64,000 nucleotides of DNA from Fusarium oxysporum f. sp. lycopersici 4287 (GCF_000149955.1 NC_030993.1:3092743-3156742); one strand, 5' to 3'. Positions 11,220 to 24,072 are shown, counted from the stretch's first letter. The notes: generated by a model not told the origin, from the letters alone. A program made the numbers and translations.

Positions 11220-12943
11220 ATCGCCAAGCCTCACTATACGGACAAGCTTTAACAGGGCGTCAGTGTCTATATACCGATATGGGAAGATAATGTAGCTTGG
11301 GCTAAAGAGACCCCAAACTCATAGCCCAGCTAAAGACCGGATACCCTCGATTCTTCGTCCCTCTTGTCGTCGACGAACTCGCAGAACGATTACTCACATG
11401 GACTTCTGAGTTACCTTCAAGATTTCTTACAACCGAATTTCGGGACGAGCTGAGGCAGTCGTTGAAAGAGCGCGGACGATCGGCAATGCTACTGACAGCG
11501 TGCTGCTATGCCAAAGATCTTCAAGGATATCTAGAAAGGCAGCGAATGAGAGCATTCGTCTTCGTAGTTGACTTCGACGGTAATATTCGTCCTGTGAAAA
11601 AGTCAGAGAACGGAAGTGACTTGAACGAAATCTACGTGGTCGTTTACCCTCAACAAGGAGAAAAAGAGGCCAAAGCATTCTGGCAACATACCGGCTATGG
11701 TATCTCGAGTCGAAGAGCGACGTATTAGCTAGAGAATGCCCCTTTTTTCGAATCGGGGCCGGGAATTGCCTGAGGCCATTCTTCCAATCCAGGAGGCCAG
11801 AGAGGCCAAGATTGCCATGAAACAACGCATTGCAGACTCGCTTAGTACCAAAGACAACAAGTTGAAGAACAGCGATGTGTTATTATATCCCACCGGCATG
11901 TCGGATATTAGCCATATCCATGATATTATCAGCCTTTACACTACAGCGAGAAAGAGGACCGTTGCGATCTTCGGGTACGTCAAAGACAAACCTGATAATT
12001 AACCAGACTAACGACGAATCCGGATTTTAATATGTTGATACTTTCAAAGTCTTAAGCAAGATCCACGGGTACGAGTGTAAACTCTATGACGCTACACAAT
12101 CCGACTTAGAAACTCTTGAAGAAGACTTGGCCTCAGGTCTGCAGCTATGGGCCCTCTTTACAGAGTTCCCTGGCAACCCACTCCTTGGCTCTGTCGATCT
12201 AGAGCGAATAGAAAGGATATACGACGAATACGACTTCTTGTTCGTGGTTGATGACACAGTCGGTACATCGGTAAACGTCGACGTTATCTCACATTGCGAT
12301 ATTGTATGCACAGGCTTGACAAAGATGTTTAGTGGGAGATGCAACGTCATGGGAGGAAGCGTGGCCCTGAAACCAAACGGCGGAGCCCGTTGGGATATAA
12401 AGAGGCGATTAAAGGATCGCTATATCAACACCAACTTTCCGCTGGATACGATTGTTATGGAGAAAAACAGCGCAGACAGATTTCGAAGAGCGAGTTATCA
12501 AAGCCAGTCAAAATGCACAACACATTGCAGATATACTTCGCAAGCACAGTTCGGTTGGGCAAGTCTATTATCCCAAGGGAAGCCCGACACAACAACTTCA
12601 CGAGAAATACAAACGTCCAGGAAAGGGGTATGGATATCTGCTGTCTATTCGTTTCAAGACTCCAGCAGCTGCCATCGCGTTCCACGACGCTCTTGATGTG
12701 GCAAAAGGGCCAAGTTTGGGGACCAATTTCACTCTAGGTTGTGCATATACGCTCTTCGCGCATTACGACGAGCTTGAATGGGCTGAGGAGTATGGTGTTG
12801 TTAAGCATTTGGTACGAATCAGTGTGGGGATCGAAAATGAGAGATTCTTGGACGAGGTTATCAAGACAGCTCTGGATGCAGCTGAACGAGCGAGTAAGAA
12901 ACGAAAAGGATGTTGTGACCTAACTAGAAGAGACGTTTCGTGA
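11220..12943 (+). pseudogene. Decayed cystathionine gamma-synthase-like PLP enzyme
   Basis: The translated pieces match the Cys/Met metabolism PLP-dependent family as found in fungi. In order they are VSVYIPIWEDN, LKTGYPRFFVPLVVDELAERL, a central block ending in GYGISSRRATY, YPTGMSDISHIHDI, and ECKLYDATQSDLETLEEDLA. Then come FTEFPGNPLLGSVDLERIER, VDDTVGTSVNVDV, and the lysine-bearing LTKMFSGRCNVMGGS. These pieces lie in different frames. A frameshift occurs near 11310, a TAG at 11726-11728 where the family has Trp, and another frameshift near 11760. The intron after position 11973 has lost its acceptor and leads into a TAA, and a further shift lies near 12475. The last part, to 12943, is open (GYGYLLSIRFKT, LVRISVGIE). 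Intact relatives make or rearrange sulfur amino acids. This copy cannot make the full enzyme. Confidence 0.82.
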
Positions 12944-14444
12944 AGATTGAACATTCGGCTTTGCTCAGTCTTAAATACTCAAAAACGCAGAAATCAGTCA
13001 TCAAAACCTAATGTGAGCCGGTTGATTCCTGTGCCAAGGAGGGCACAACCGTCTTGCCACAACTAATAATACCAAGATTAATCTACAGCTTTACAGGTCG
13101 TAGTATGTCAGTAGGCCTTGAGAAAGTATTTACAACTCGCTGAATACCCTGCCGAGATTCCTAACGGTAAGTACAAGACTTATGATAACTTCAAACCAAT
13201 CTTTGGAAGACTGTACGCGAACCCCACGAAATATCGGGGGTCGTTCGTCATTGATATATACTAATTCCTTCCAACACTTCACCGTCCGAAGAAGAGGCTG
13301 TCCCTCCTCAGCCTCAGTTACTGACCTTGCTACAGATGTCTCCTCCTGTGTGACCCTTAGCCTCGCCTACGTACGACTCATCCGAGATGACCCCAATGAC
13401 AAACACAAATTCCTCGCCGGCAGCTCCCTCGACATAAGTACAAGACTCGAACTCTCCATCTACGTCTTTCCCCGAGGTCTCAACCGCTCCGGCGGCGTGA
13501 CAGGCTATAATCCTGTCGCCCACAACTGGAAATCCATCTTCGGTTCCACCACGACCTCTTATTTAACAGAGTATTGAAGAGGGTGTGAAGGAGGAGTGTA
13601 TTTCTGTGAGTGTCCTGATCAATGAGAAAATGACGGAATTTACTTGAGAGAGGAGGGTGGACCCTTATTCTTAACTGCCCACGGGATATGAGAGACCGCC
13701 TCAAGTCTTGGGAGAAATTCGACGAACCTACCTGCTTGACCAATAAGTAGTACGAGACCAGTCTACTCTCTTCTGTCACATTCAACATCACGAACTTAAC
13801 TGTCTCTCCCTTTTTTATCATCTCTAATTGTGGTTACAGGCAATGTTTCTGCGTTGTACCACTGGGAGAGAGGCATACTCACCCCTTCAGCGCGTCTGAG
13901 GATAGTTGTCTCTATGATCATGTGGCAGAGTGAGGATAAACGACGACTTCGAACCAAAGATGGAACTATCGATTGTATTTACTTGTTTGTTTGTTTACCT
14001 TTTAACTGTGACTGCTCAGCTCAAGAGATCACCTCTCCTTTTTGTCTCGTGACTATCATCTTCGTCCCATCTCAGCTTGCATCCTCGAATCAATTGAACC
14101 TCTTGCTCGCTTCATCCGCAGTCTCGTCGTCGTTGGCTCATTTTCACATTTCTCCTCAGCACAAATTTCCCGCCAAAAAGACACCCTCGTAAACTACTTC
14201 GTAATCCAGCTCCCCTATACCAATCATACCCACGGCACTCTTTGGAAGGGGGTCCTCCAGTAGGTGGGCTCATCATTGTTTGCACGTTCTAAATCTCTTT
14301 CTTTTGGTATGGGCTCAACACATTTCTTGGTCTCCGGGGAATCTTTACTCCTGCCCTGACATGAACGAGGAAAGGGATATAACAAAATGGGGGTAGAAAC
14401 AACTCCAATAACTCAGATCACTCGTGATACGTGTACGACATCCT
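12944..14444. other. Intergenic, no gene seen
   Basis: Frames here are short and overlap in all directions. Pyrimidine-rich tracts at about 13280-13580 and 14020-14110 look like promoter or untranslated sequence. The importin 3' end lies to the right. Confidence 0.4.
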
Positions 14445-17400
14445 TTAGCTGGCACCGCCGTTAGGGGCGCTGAGGTTGGCCGCCATCGCAGCAGCCTGTT
14501 GTTGAGCGAGAAGCTGAGCTTGCTGGGCTTGCTGCACCTGCTGTGCCGCGATCTCATCGGCCTTGACCATTACCGACTGAATCACATTCTGATCATCAGC
14601 TGTGAGGTGTCCAGCCAAGCTGCTGTAAAATTGGGGTTGCTCTTGTTGCATTTCTATCAAAGTCAGCAGTGTCGTTAACGACGTGTACAAGATTGACTCA
14701 CTCATTAAAGTGCCGCGGAATAATTGGTAAGGCTCAATCTTGTCGAGCGGCGACTCGAGCAGAACAGAGTCCTCGCCAAGATCGTCCTCCTCGACGTCAT
14801 CAATCGCTCGGCTAAACTTCTGGGCCTTTGTTTCATTAGCGTTATATCATAGTCACTGCGTGGGATTGTACATACCTCCTCGTTCAAGAAGTTGAGATAA
14901 GCAGTGCTCTCGTCTTTGGACTCGCTAGTCTCGCCTGTCTCCTCTTCCTCCTCAGCGTTCCAGTTGGCCTCGTCGTCATCCCACTCATCTTCCTCGCCGT
15001 AGTCATAAGTGGACTCGAGGTGGAAGTCGTCACGGAGAGCCTCATCGCGATCTGTCATCTGTTAGTTGTGACTCGATGGCACTAAGGGCATAGAAAACTT
15101 ACTCTTCTGAGCGGCAGGGAGGGAGCGGAATAGTTCAGTAATGCCTTGAAGCAATCTTGGCCAGCCAACAGAGACACTGGATGGCACGTGCTCAGGGTTC
15201 AGGCTAAGAAGAGCTGAGATGGCAACGATGCAAAGCTTCTTGTCGTGAACACGGGTGAAAGAAGTCATGCTGCCAAACCAGAGACTGAAGAAACGGTTTG
15301 TCCAGCCCTTGTTCTCAAGGACTTGAAGGGTGAGAAGTGGGTTGTAGTGGATCGAGTTGATAACCATCTCCATGAGATGGATGCGGTAGCTCTTCACCTT
15401 GACGTCTTGGTTGGCAAGGATGCTCATGGCAATGTTGATGAAACCCTCGACACAGCTATCAATCTGGCCCTTCAAGCTAAGCATCATGGCCTCGGCCAGT
15501 TTGCAAGCACATATCCTCTCGACACCTCCCTGAATACTGTCGGTGAACATATCAGCGACCATGGAGTAAAGGGCCTGAGTGTACTCGGGCTTCTGAGCGA
15601 GCTGGGGAGCACCAAATTGGACAAAGTTGTCCAGAGCAGGCAGCATATCCTCGAGGTAGTATTCAGCACCAGCCTTGAAAGTAGTGTGAATCAACTCGAA
15701 GGCCTGCCACATGGTGGGAGAAATGGACTTGGCAGCGAATGTGCAGCTATCGATGATTTCGAAAACTTCGTTGTAGAGGTCATAAAGCTTGTTCTCCAAG
15801 GTAACCTTGATGACGGGCATAAGTACAGCCTCAATGTGGAGCAGGACGTCAGGAGTGCTCTCGAGTGTGAGAATCAGAGTTCCGATGGTCTGCAGGACAC
15901 CAAGAGCAGTAATGCTCTTGTCGTCATACTCGTTGTAGAGCTCACCGTCATCGCCAACTTTGCTCTCCTTCTCGAGAAGCTCGCGCACAATTCTCATGTA
16001 AGTGTCTCGGAGCTGCTCGCTCAATGCGACAGCAAAAGGAGTGAGCTCAGTGGCGAAGACCTCGACAAAGTCCTCCATGACGTTCGCGAGCGCATCGATA
16101 TCAGCCTCGTTGGCAAGCTTGAGCAACTGCTGCATAATCGTGGGAATGTTTTGCTGCATGCTTGTTCGAATGACATCGTGGCGGATAAGAGGCTGGAGAG
16201 CGAGAGCGGCTGTGACACGAACTGGGAGAGCAGGGTCGGCCATACAATCCAGGATGTGTCGGTAGATAGTAAGGAGGTTGTTCTGATCTTGGAAGTTGAG
16301 CTGCTCAAACTTCTCGATGGTGTCGCAAGCACGAGCGCGGAGGTAGCCCTGTGGGCTGGTGAAGTCGGGGAAGACATAACGGACGAGGAAGTATTCGACC
16401 TGATCAGCAATGGGGCTCTTCTTGCCCAGAATAACAGGTGCCAGGGTAGCGATCATGCGCAGAGCACCCTCCTTGGCAATGTGGTTCTTCTGATCATCCG
16501 CAGCCTGCTCGTACTCGGTGACAACAGCATTGACGAACTTGAGAATCTCGAAGGTCTCCTTGCGACGGTTCTTAGTAAGGTTGACGAGAAAGTTAGTAGC
16601 GGCGACATCAGGAGCAGACGCTTCCTCGAAGTAGTTAAGCTTTCGGTGAAGGTACTCGTCGGGCTCATCCTCGAACTGCTCGACATCCTCCTCGGTAAGG
16701 CAAAGAACAGGGAAAACGAAGTGAGTAACAAGGTTGGTAAGATGAGGCTTGAGGTGTGTCCACATCTCCTTGGGTCGTACAGACTCGTCGAGGAAGACCA
16801 GAGTATAGGAAAGGCAGGGTCGGCTGAGCCAAGAGGTTTTGGCAACCCATTTCTCGATCTCTTGGAGGTAGTGCTTGAGGATCTCGGGGGCAATGTTCGC
16901 GGTGAAGTCCTTGGCGAAAGCAAGTGCGTCTTCGCCCTTACCAGGACTGGCAGGATTGCCATGCCTGTAGATTACATGTTAGCCAAGACTACTGACATTT
17001 GACAGATGTAAGCAATCCTACCGAATGAAGAGGCGGTTCAGGTTGAAGAAAGCCCATTTCTTGGCCTTCCACCAGTGATGCTTCTCACGTTCGTGCTGAT
17101 CACCCTGCATAGCATTGGTAGGGCAAGCCTTGGAAACCGTGTGTAGGAAAACAGTGCACCAAGCGATGTTGGTGTCACGTTGTCGTAGCGAAGGCGAGAG
17201 TTCCAACTGCGAACAAGGTCAATACGTGGCTCATGAGCAAATATATCATATCCAGGGGAGTGCGCACCCATGTCGCATGCTTGTAGGCCTTGAGGGCCAA
17301 GTGAAGCATCTCACCAGCCTCATCGCTCTCCTGGTTCACCAACTCGTTACAGATGGCGAGAAGACGGGGGAATGTCGCCTCCACAATCTTATCAAAGTGT

Positions 17401-18245
17401 TGTCGATCATCGCTGTCGGTCGATTTATAGCGGAACGCACGGCAGATGGCGAGCAGACACTGCAGACCAGCAAGAACGGAACCGGGGTTATTCGTGTTTA
17501 GAAGCTCGACGGTGAAGTCCATGAACTTGGGCCAACGGGCGGGAAAGTCATATTGGAGGATTCGTTGGAGGACGGGAATGAGCTGCTGGCGGACGAGGGT
17601 TTCGGACGTAGCGAGAATTGGCAGAAGGCGGTCTCGTACACGAGCCTTCTCTTCTTCAGGGATTATAGCGGTGGGGGGATCGGGAGAGTACCCCTCATTA
17701 TTGTACCATGAGCGATTGACACGGTTCTTGACATAAATCACGGCTGGAGTGGAAGTTGGTCAGAAAGTGAACTGATGAGGGAGCGCACAAACAGGCTGGA
17801 TAGAGGGCACGAGAGTTGGTAGACATACTCGAAAGGCGGACACTAGCCTCCTGTTCGGCTTGTAAAATATCGAGCAGACATTCGAGAAATCCGGGCTGTT
17901 CTTCAATCTAGAGAGGTAGACGGGAACAAATTAGCATCTTAGTTCTTTGTGGAATTGGAGGCTGGCGCAAGGGACACAGCTGCACAAAGAGGCGTCGGAG
18001 AAGGAAACCCAAAGTAGGGGGAAGAGAAGCCAGCCAGCCAGCCATCGCATCAAAGAGCAGAGCTGATGACTGGCCGATTCCCTACCAATACCCAAGCACA
18101 AAGGAGTTCCCTCGACCACCTCGACCAAAGACGCAAACACAAACGCAGGACGCACCTGTTTCAACTGAAGCTCAGCACGCCTTCGACTGTCTGCATCAGG
18201 GTCCAAGCTAGTGGCGAGCAAGGACCTCACAGCGGCGGGATCCAT
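14445..18245 (-). CDS. Importin-beta family karyopherin (Nmd5/Sxm1, importin-7/8 type)
   Basis: Eight exons join in phase to 1066 aa: 18245-18156, 17907-17829, 17743-17268, 17206-17022, 16964-15103, 15051-14876, 14825-14702 and 14653-14445. The N-terminus, MDPAAVRSLLATSLDPDADSRRRAELQLKQ, is an importin-beta N-terminal domain. It is followed by HEAT-type helical repeats throughout, for example ILQYDFPARWPKFMDFTVELL and DNFVQFGAPQLAQKPEYTQAL. Near the C-terminus is an acidic stretch (EEDEWDDDEANWNAEEEEE), then a Gln/Ala-rich tail. This arrangement matches yeast Nmd5 and Sxm1, which carry ribosomal proteins, TFIIS and other cargo into the nucleus in a Ran-dependent way. The acceptor before NRDEALRDD is the second of two closely spaced AGs (15052), because the first would create a stop. 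A 585-aa antisense frame over exon 5 is a shadow of this gene. Confidence 0.94.
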
Positions 18246-20265
18246 GATGAAGGGTGGATATGAAGAGAAGTCGACGTCGAGGCCGAAGGGGATGGGAGTG
18301 TGAGGTTGGAAGAAAGGCGGACGAAAGAGGCGGAATCAGGATCTGTCAGGTCTGGATAAGGATGGCGAGCGACGGATGGCGGGGCATCTAGAGACAACCC
18401 AAAAAGCACCCAAAGAAAAAGCACAAGCAAGTCCGTCCAGGCCAGGCCAGCTAACTTTAGTCCACAGTCCAACGGCTAGATAGGAGCCACGGTGTGAAGC
18501 AGAAGCAGTCTCAAGTCGAGCGAGGTGCTGTGCTGAATTAAGTCGACGCCTTGGGAACGCGACAGTGACTTTTGTTGATCAAGATTTTTTTTACTCTTGG
18601 GTGCTTTTTCCTTGAAAAAGAGCTGAAATATTAGGTCCCGATGGACGATGCCAGAGGCCCAAAAAGTTGTAGTCGGCAGAAAGTACCACCAGGGCCGTCC
18701 GTGTGTGCGAGTGTCCAGGGGCTCGAAAAGATGGGAAATGGGGGTTCTGATTGGGGCCGGGTAGGGCTCCAGGCCAAGTACGGTACGCGGTGCGGGTTTG
18801 TGTGTGGGACACAATTCGGTCACTCGGCGGCGGAAGCTTTCATCAAAGCTGGAGACGGCGTCGGGACGGAGTCGAATGAAGTCAATGAACTGGATGGAGG
18901 AGGGGGAAAAAAAACACACGCGCACACTTTTTGGTAGCAGGTGGGTCTATCTGTTTCTCTTTTTTTCTCTCTTCTTTGCTTCTGCGGGTATGACGAGCAT
19001 TGATATCGTAACGTTGTCGCTATAACGTTTATCTGATGAAGGCATCAAAGGACGAAGCAAGACGATGATCAACGGGTGATTTAGATAGAAGCCCAATTAC
19101 TGGAGGGCTCTCATTCACTGCCCAGCAAGAGCCATTGATTGATGTAAGGGAGACACATTCACTGCTTACAAAGTCAAAACCCTTGAAAATGAACAGAAAG
19201 TCACAATGACAGGCAGCTGAATGCATGCATGCATGCACCAGAACTCAACATAGCATAACATAACATCCAAGGCAATACCAATTGTGGCAGCTCAATGCAA
19301 GCGTTCTTATGTTCAACACACTGCAACCAAACAAGCCTCCGAGTCAAAGCAATCCAATTACTCCAGGTAACCGATGATTGTGGTACCTACCGACGCACCA
19401 AACCTTGGCGATTGGGTCAAGTACCGTAAGCACCGAACCCATCCACAGCACCTCGCAGAGCAGCACGAGTCTGCCACGAGAAATGCACGAGGTCACCCAT
19501 GGCAAAATGGATGATCACTTTTTTTAGGTAGGGTCGGGTCAGGCATGTCTCATTTCAGAAAGGCCAACAACCGCTTTTCCCGGAAGATAAGAAGGTACTA
19601 TCTTGAGGTAAAATTACTAGCACTTGGTGGCATGTCACTGATATTACCGGCGGTCCATCTGAAGGATTCACTTATCTCATGCTCTGTACTCCGTAATAAC
19701 CTGACAAATCCCCACGATACAAGGACTGTCATAACAACAAGGAGAAAAAAACTTAAACAACAGAACAAAACAACCAAAATAGGCAAAACAAATTAAAGAA
19801 AAAAAACCAGTCAAATTGCAGGGTCCAACACCATAATCACTAGTGCCCCGCCATTTCTCTCACCGCTTTTGGCTTAGATGCAGAAACTCCAAATCTGTCG
19901 GTTCTTCAGCGGGCCTTTGAGACGTCACGATCGTCATTTCTTTATTTCAAGGGCAGAAACTTCTCTACATGAAGCATAACATGATTCAAGTCTGCAGAAT
20001 CTGCTCTGTATCCTGACATTAAGTTGTGGCAACTCTTCACCGTTGCATGAATTAATGGCGGCTCAATAGTTCCAGGAAGAGGCTACTGTGAGACATTGGA
20101 TTGGCTGCATTGGCATTAACCTCATTCATGCGGTTGGAAAGTCACCTGAGCACAGATGTAGAAGCTTTGCAAACATGGCGCCTTTCAATTCTTCTGTCTG
20201 TCAAACTCCTGTATGCTTTTGCAGCACTATCTTCAACCTCAATACCATAATGTACAAGCAGCTCC
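18246..20265. other. Promoter of the importin gene and gene-free spacer
   Basis: Upstream of the importin start the sequence is rich in CT/GA tracts and contains several overlapping non-conserved frames. A short (ATGC)n run lies near 19223-19237. Nothing else was recognised up to the decayed gene at 20266. Confidence 0.4.
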
Positions 20266-21215
20266 TCAGAGAGAGCTAGGCACCGAACTCGAGCCGCGCT
20301 GTGGCATCTCGAGATTCGAGGCTGGCCCTTCCTCATTGAAGTGGTGACCACCACCATTCCAAACTCCCCTCCCACGACACCTCCAAGAACCTTTGACCTG
20401 TGATATCGGGATGACTCTCTGGGTTGAGATCCTCTGGAGGCTCGTCACCTGATGAAGCGCGCGTCGAGGAGGTTCGGGTGATCAGGTACAACCCCGGTGG
20501 GATCGTACCCGAACTCGAGGTACATGACCTCTCGACCCTCGCCCCTGAGAAGCATAGGTTATTGCAGTCAGCTAAGGCGCACTTCGCCCAATGCTTCTTG
20601 GCGACTTCCTGCAAAGCAGAACGGCATACTGGAGATAAACTCTGGCTTGTGCTCCAACTGACAGAAGGTCACCTCAACAACGCCTGCCAGGTCGACAGAG
20701 CCTCCGAAGAAGTGCACAATGAAGTATCTGAAGCTGGGAATCGGAGGCATCGTTGAGAATGGGTCAAATTGGTTTCAAGGCCCCGAGGGGGAGGGACTGC
20801 GAAAACGATGGCACCAACGCCTACTGGGGCATCACTCCCGTAGTACATTGTTCTTTCTGACCCTTGGAAATGGTCAGCGAGCCCCCAGCTGGTTTCGTGA
20901 AGTCGAGTAGCGTGAGCATGGCATATTTCTCTACCTTTACTTGTGCGGACCTGTTCCAGTTTGTTAGCTCTACTGTGGGTATTGGATATGGTTGAAAAGA
21001 GCTTACCCCAAGACCGCCGACAACGTTCTGGGTGATGCCTACCCAGACCTCCAACAACTTCTCCCCGTCTTCGAATGCAGTAAACAGGTTGGCTGTATTT
21101 GGATCACGACTTTCTGGGCCGCCGTGACCTTCGAGTACATGTATATGTGCTCTGACCAAAATTATGGCTTAGAAAGTCGTGATTCCGACCATGCCTCGCT
21201 GGTTCACTGTCACTG
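20266..21215 (-). pseudogene. 5'-truncated, broken paralog of gene C (gene B)
   Basis: On the minus strand a block ending NVVGGLG is followed by an intron-like gap, then VRTSKGREIC. The intact-looking neighbour has AMG, intron, LRTSKGREVF at the same point. Further down, PPIPSFRYFIVHFF aligns with PPMPDFRYCVEPFF, EALGEVRLS with EALGEVRLN, EFGYDPTGVVPDHPNLL with RFEYDPTGIIDEHPRLV, and LEWWWSPLQ with LHWWWSSLQ. These pieces are in different frames. There is a TGA after EALGEVRLS (near 20570), a frame change before FGYDPTG, a stop after DARFIR, and a frame change after WWWSPLQ. The exons corresponding to the first half of the paralog were not found. It is a dead tandem copy. Confidence 0.75.
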
Positions 21216-22217
21216 AGGCCATTCGCCCAGGCCTGCTTTCAGACTGGAGCCATCGCAGTTGCCGTGGTGCCTGGTGTATGAGATATTTATACAATTGAAA
21301 CGATCCCACAGTTCTTATATACCATCAACAAATGATTTACTGGAGTACTTTACTGAAAAGCAAACAGGTAATCGATGCGGTCTGTTTCCATTTCCCTGGG
21401 CTGTGTACGGTTATAAACGCAAGGAGTTGACTATCTTATCGTGGGCAGGATATATATAAAAGATATGCATAAAATAAAGCGATGAAGTCTAAAGAAACAG
21501 ACATTACTGACGAAAGACAAAGGGGAGTACCGGTTTTTGAGTCGAGTTGCTGCAGACTCTTTTCTATACTCAAATAGCATCTAACTTGATACGGTAGAGG
21601 CAGCCCATTTCTCTTGCGTAACAATCATGTGGCGATGGTTGCTTGATTGAATGTATCGTATATAAAAACATTGACATAAATTAGTCAAGGCTGGTAGTAA
21701 CGAATCATCTCAGTTGGGCTACTCTCGGTCTAAGACAGGATTATACTGCGTCTATCTTCCTTCCACTCGATGGAAGAGTGTGCAACTACTGTAGTACTGG
21801 TCTCTCCAAATTCTGGCGATAACCAACCGAATTGACTGCCTGTTCTGTCTATAATGAGTCCCCTTTGGGATCGTCTTGCAGCGCTACGATAGTATCAAGT
21901 TTGTAAGTAGCGTGTTTTGTAGTAAAATAGTTCCAAGCCCGGTCTGGGGATGTCTAAGTAACGTCGACATGGGGGGTTGGATTCCTGTAGTACAACTGGA
22001 GGTAGAAAGAGGGACTGTGTGGTGTGTAGAGACAGCTGTCTTCATGAAGTGATAGTAGTGGGCGGAAGACTCCAAATAGCGGTTGGGCGGCGAGTTTGAG
22101 GTGAAAAAGTAGGCAGAAGTATTATATGCTAGTCCACTTGCCTTGATAGGCATGAGTGTAGCGTTGGGATATATCTGTCGATTTTGACAGTTCCTGATAG
22201 TGGAGGGACTTGACTAT
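21216..22217. other. Spacer between the two tandem paralogs
   Basis: AT-rich sequence without supported genes. Any remains of the missing 5' half of the 20.3-21.2 kb copy are not recognisable by eye. Confidence 0.35.
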
Positions 22218-24072
22218 TTAGTCGTCGAATAGGAGCCATTTCTCGGCATCTCGTGGTTGTAAGCTGCCCTGGCCGTCGTAGAAAACCTGACACTGGAGGG
22301 ATGACCACCACCAGTGCAGTTCATCTGTAAAGAGAACTTCGAGACAGTTGATGCCGACAACTGCAGGATCTGTTCCATCGCGCATAATAGGTTCAATGGG
22401 GGAGAAGGAGATCTCGACAAGGCGAGGATGTTCATCGATGATTCCTGTAGGATCATACTCAAAGCGTAACCAGACCTGGTCCTGTTTGCCGACGTCGATG
22501 GGAGGTTCAAGGCAGTTCAGTCGTACTTCACCAAGAGCCTCATTGTGGCCGTTTTTGTACGTGAGAAGGAGACCAGAGATCCCACGTTTGTCTGGAATTT
22601 AGCAGACTGTGATTTTGGAGAGATTGTGTAGGTTGGCGGACGAAAAGAAGAAGGGCTCGACACAATACCGAAAGTCCGGCATTGGTGGCACAATGGTGGT
22701 AGGGTCGAAGGGCTGAAAGTCTTGAGCAACGGGACTGGGGTCCTCGAAAGCTAGGCCACCAATACCCATAGATGACATGGAGTCGTAGTAAATTCGGTAG
22801 TTATCCATCGCTGGTGTAGATGCTAGTTCCCAGTCAAGGTCTGGGATTGCACCCACGAAGCCTAGGAAGACCTCTCGGCCTTTGCTGGTCCGAAGCTATA
22901 GTCTGTCAGTCACTTCGTAACATGAAACAATATGAGATAATTACACCCATCGCATCACCATTGCCGCCAATACTTCCCCGCCAGATCTCGGTAATTGCCT
23001 CGTTGTCGTCGAAGGGGGTGTGAATCCAAGCTGCATCGCCACCTGTCCGAGAGTAAAGGGCCAGGGACTTCTCGTCAATATCATGACTGTGAATTGCCAT
23101 GGTTGTGTGTTCCCAATAAGTCGATATACCGATAGATGACTCTTTCAAGATGACAGGTGCCATTCGCGCCGGATACGAGCGTGGTTCTCCCACCCAACGG
23201 ATCGCTATGTGGTGGGTTGGGCAGGGCCATGCGATCTGATGATAACGAGGTCCCCGCGATGCCGTGCAGAAAGCGCAAGGGCTTACTGGAGACAGGCTCC
23301 GAAGTTTGATCCCCTGTTTGAATATTAGATAGTGGGTTTCATGTCGTGAGTTATAAACTTACATCGTTAGTTGCCATGATCAAGCATCTTCCACATGGGA
23401 TGTAGATGGCTCTCCACCATACTCCAGCAACTTGTTCAGCTTGAAAGGCATGGTCTAAATGAGCAACTACCAGGCTAACGACACCGAGATGGTTTTCGGC
23501 AATGTGGACGACATGCGCCGTTTCTCCCGGACCAAGTGCAAACAGTTCGGATGAGTTGCCTGGCTTCTGTTCCTGACCGTTCGACACAGACGCAACGTAC
23601 TTCCGTCCTTGAAACAAAGAGAAGGTGACCTTAACTTGGCCCCTCAGAACAAAAGTAATACGGGAAGCCCTACGAAGCATGCACTCGTTCTCCCTCACTA
23701 TGTAGTGTGAGACCAAATATCGGCCAATGCTTCGCAGGACTTCTGACGTCCTGCTGAGTTCCTGTTCAGCCTTTGTTTCGCCCTGAGCGAAACAAAGCGA
23801 CAGTCCGTCAGCAATCATTGCCTCTGCCCATCTCGTGATTCTAGCGTGCTCTTGCTTCATTTTTGGTGGCTCGAAGCCAAAGAGCAAGACTCGTTGCAAC
23901 GCGCCTGAGCCGCGATTTATGTCCATCCGCTCACATCCGTCGTGAACTGCTATAGCTATCAGTATTAGATTCCCGCTTCAAAGTTGAAAGAAAGTGACAA
24001 TATACCTGGGTCTGGTTCTTCCACGGGCAGGCCGCAAAGTCCGCAGCGCTTGGTTCTCGCAGTATTATTCAT
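22218..24072 (-). pseudogene. CxxC fungal family protein with one premature TAA (gene C)
   Basis: Five exons (24072-24006, 23946-23363, 23313-23287, 23235-22945, 22895-22218) join in phase from ATG 24072. The N-terminus holds a Cys motif (TKRCGLCGLPVEEPDP, then HDGC) like the family member at 4.3-6.3 kb. The joints MATND/GIKLRSL and AMG/LRTSKGREVFLG use intron positions shared with its paralogs. The frame is interrupted once, by TAA at 22599-22601 (ITVC-stop-IPDKRGISG). It then stays open for 126 codons to the expected end (LHWWWSSLQ, WLLFDD). The broken tandem copy has Gln at that site (TFCQLEH), so a CAA to TAA change is the simplest explanation. If the stop is real, the product is about 420 aa and lacks the conserved C-terminal region. 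Otherwise the protein would be 547 aa. Confidence 0.72.

Noticed and set aside
11726..11728. TAG at a tryptophan position in the PLP gene as an A-to-I editing site
   Set aside because: UAG to UGG would restore Trp, but several frameshifts and a lost acceptor in the same gene mean editing could not rescue the product.
13182..13577. 131-aa plus-strand ORF
   Set aside because: An opposite-strand ORF overlaps it, it has no recognisable domain, and the sequence is CT-rich.
15245..17002. 585-aa open frame on the plus strand opposite importin exon 5
   Set aside because: It is exactly antisense to a conserved importin exon and has the Leu/Val/Glu-rich composition expected of a codon shadow.
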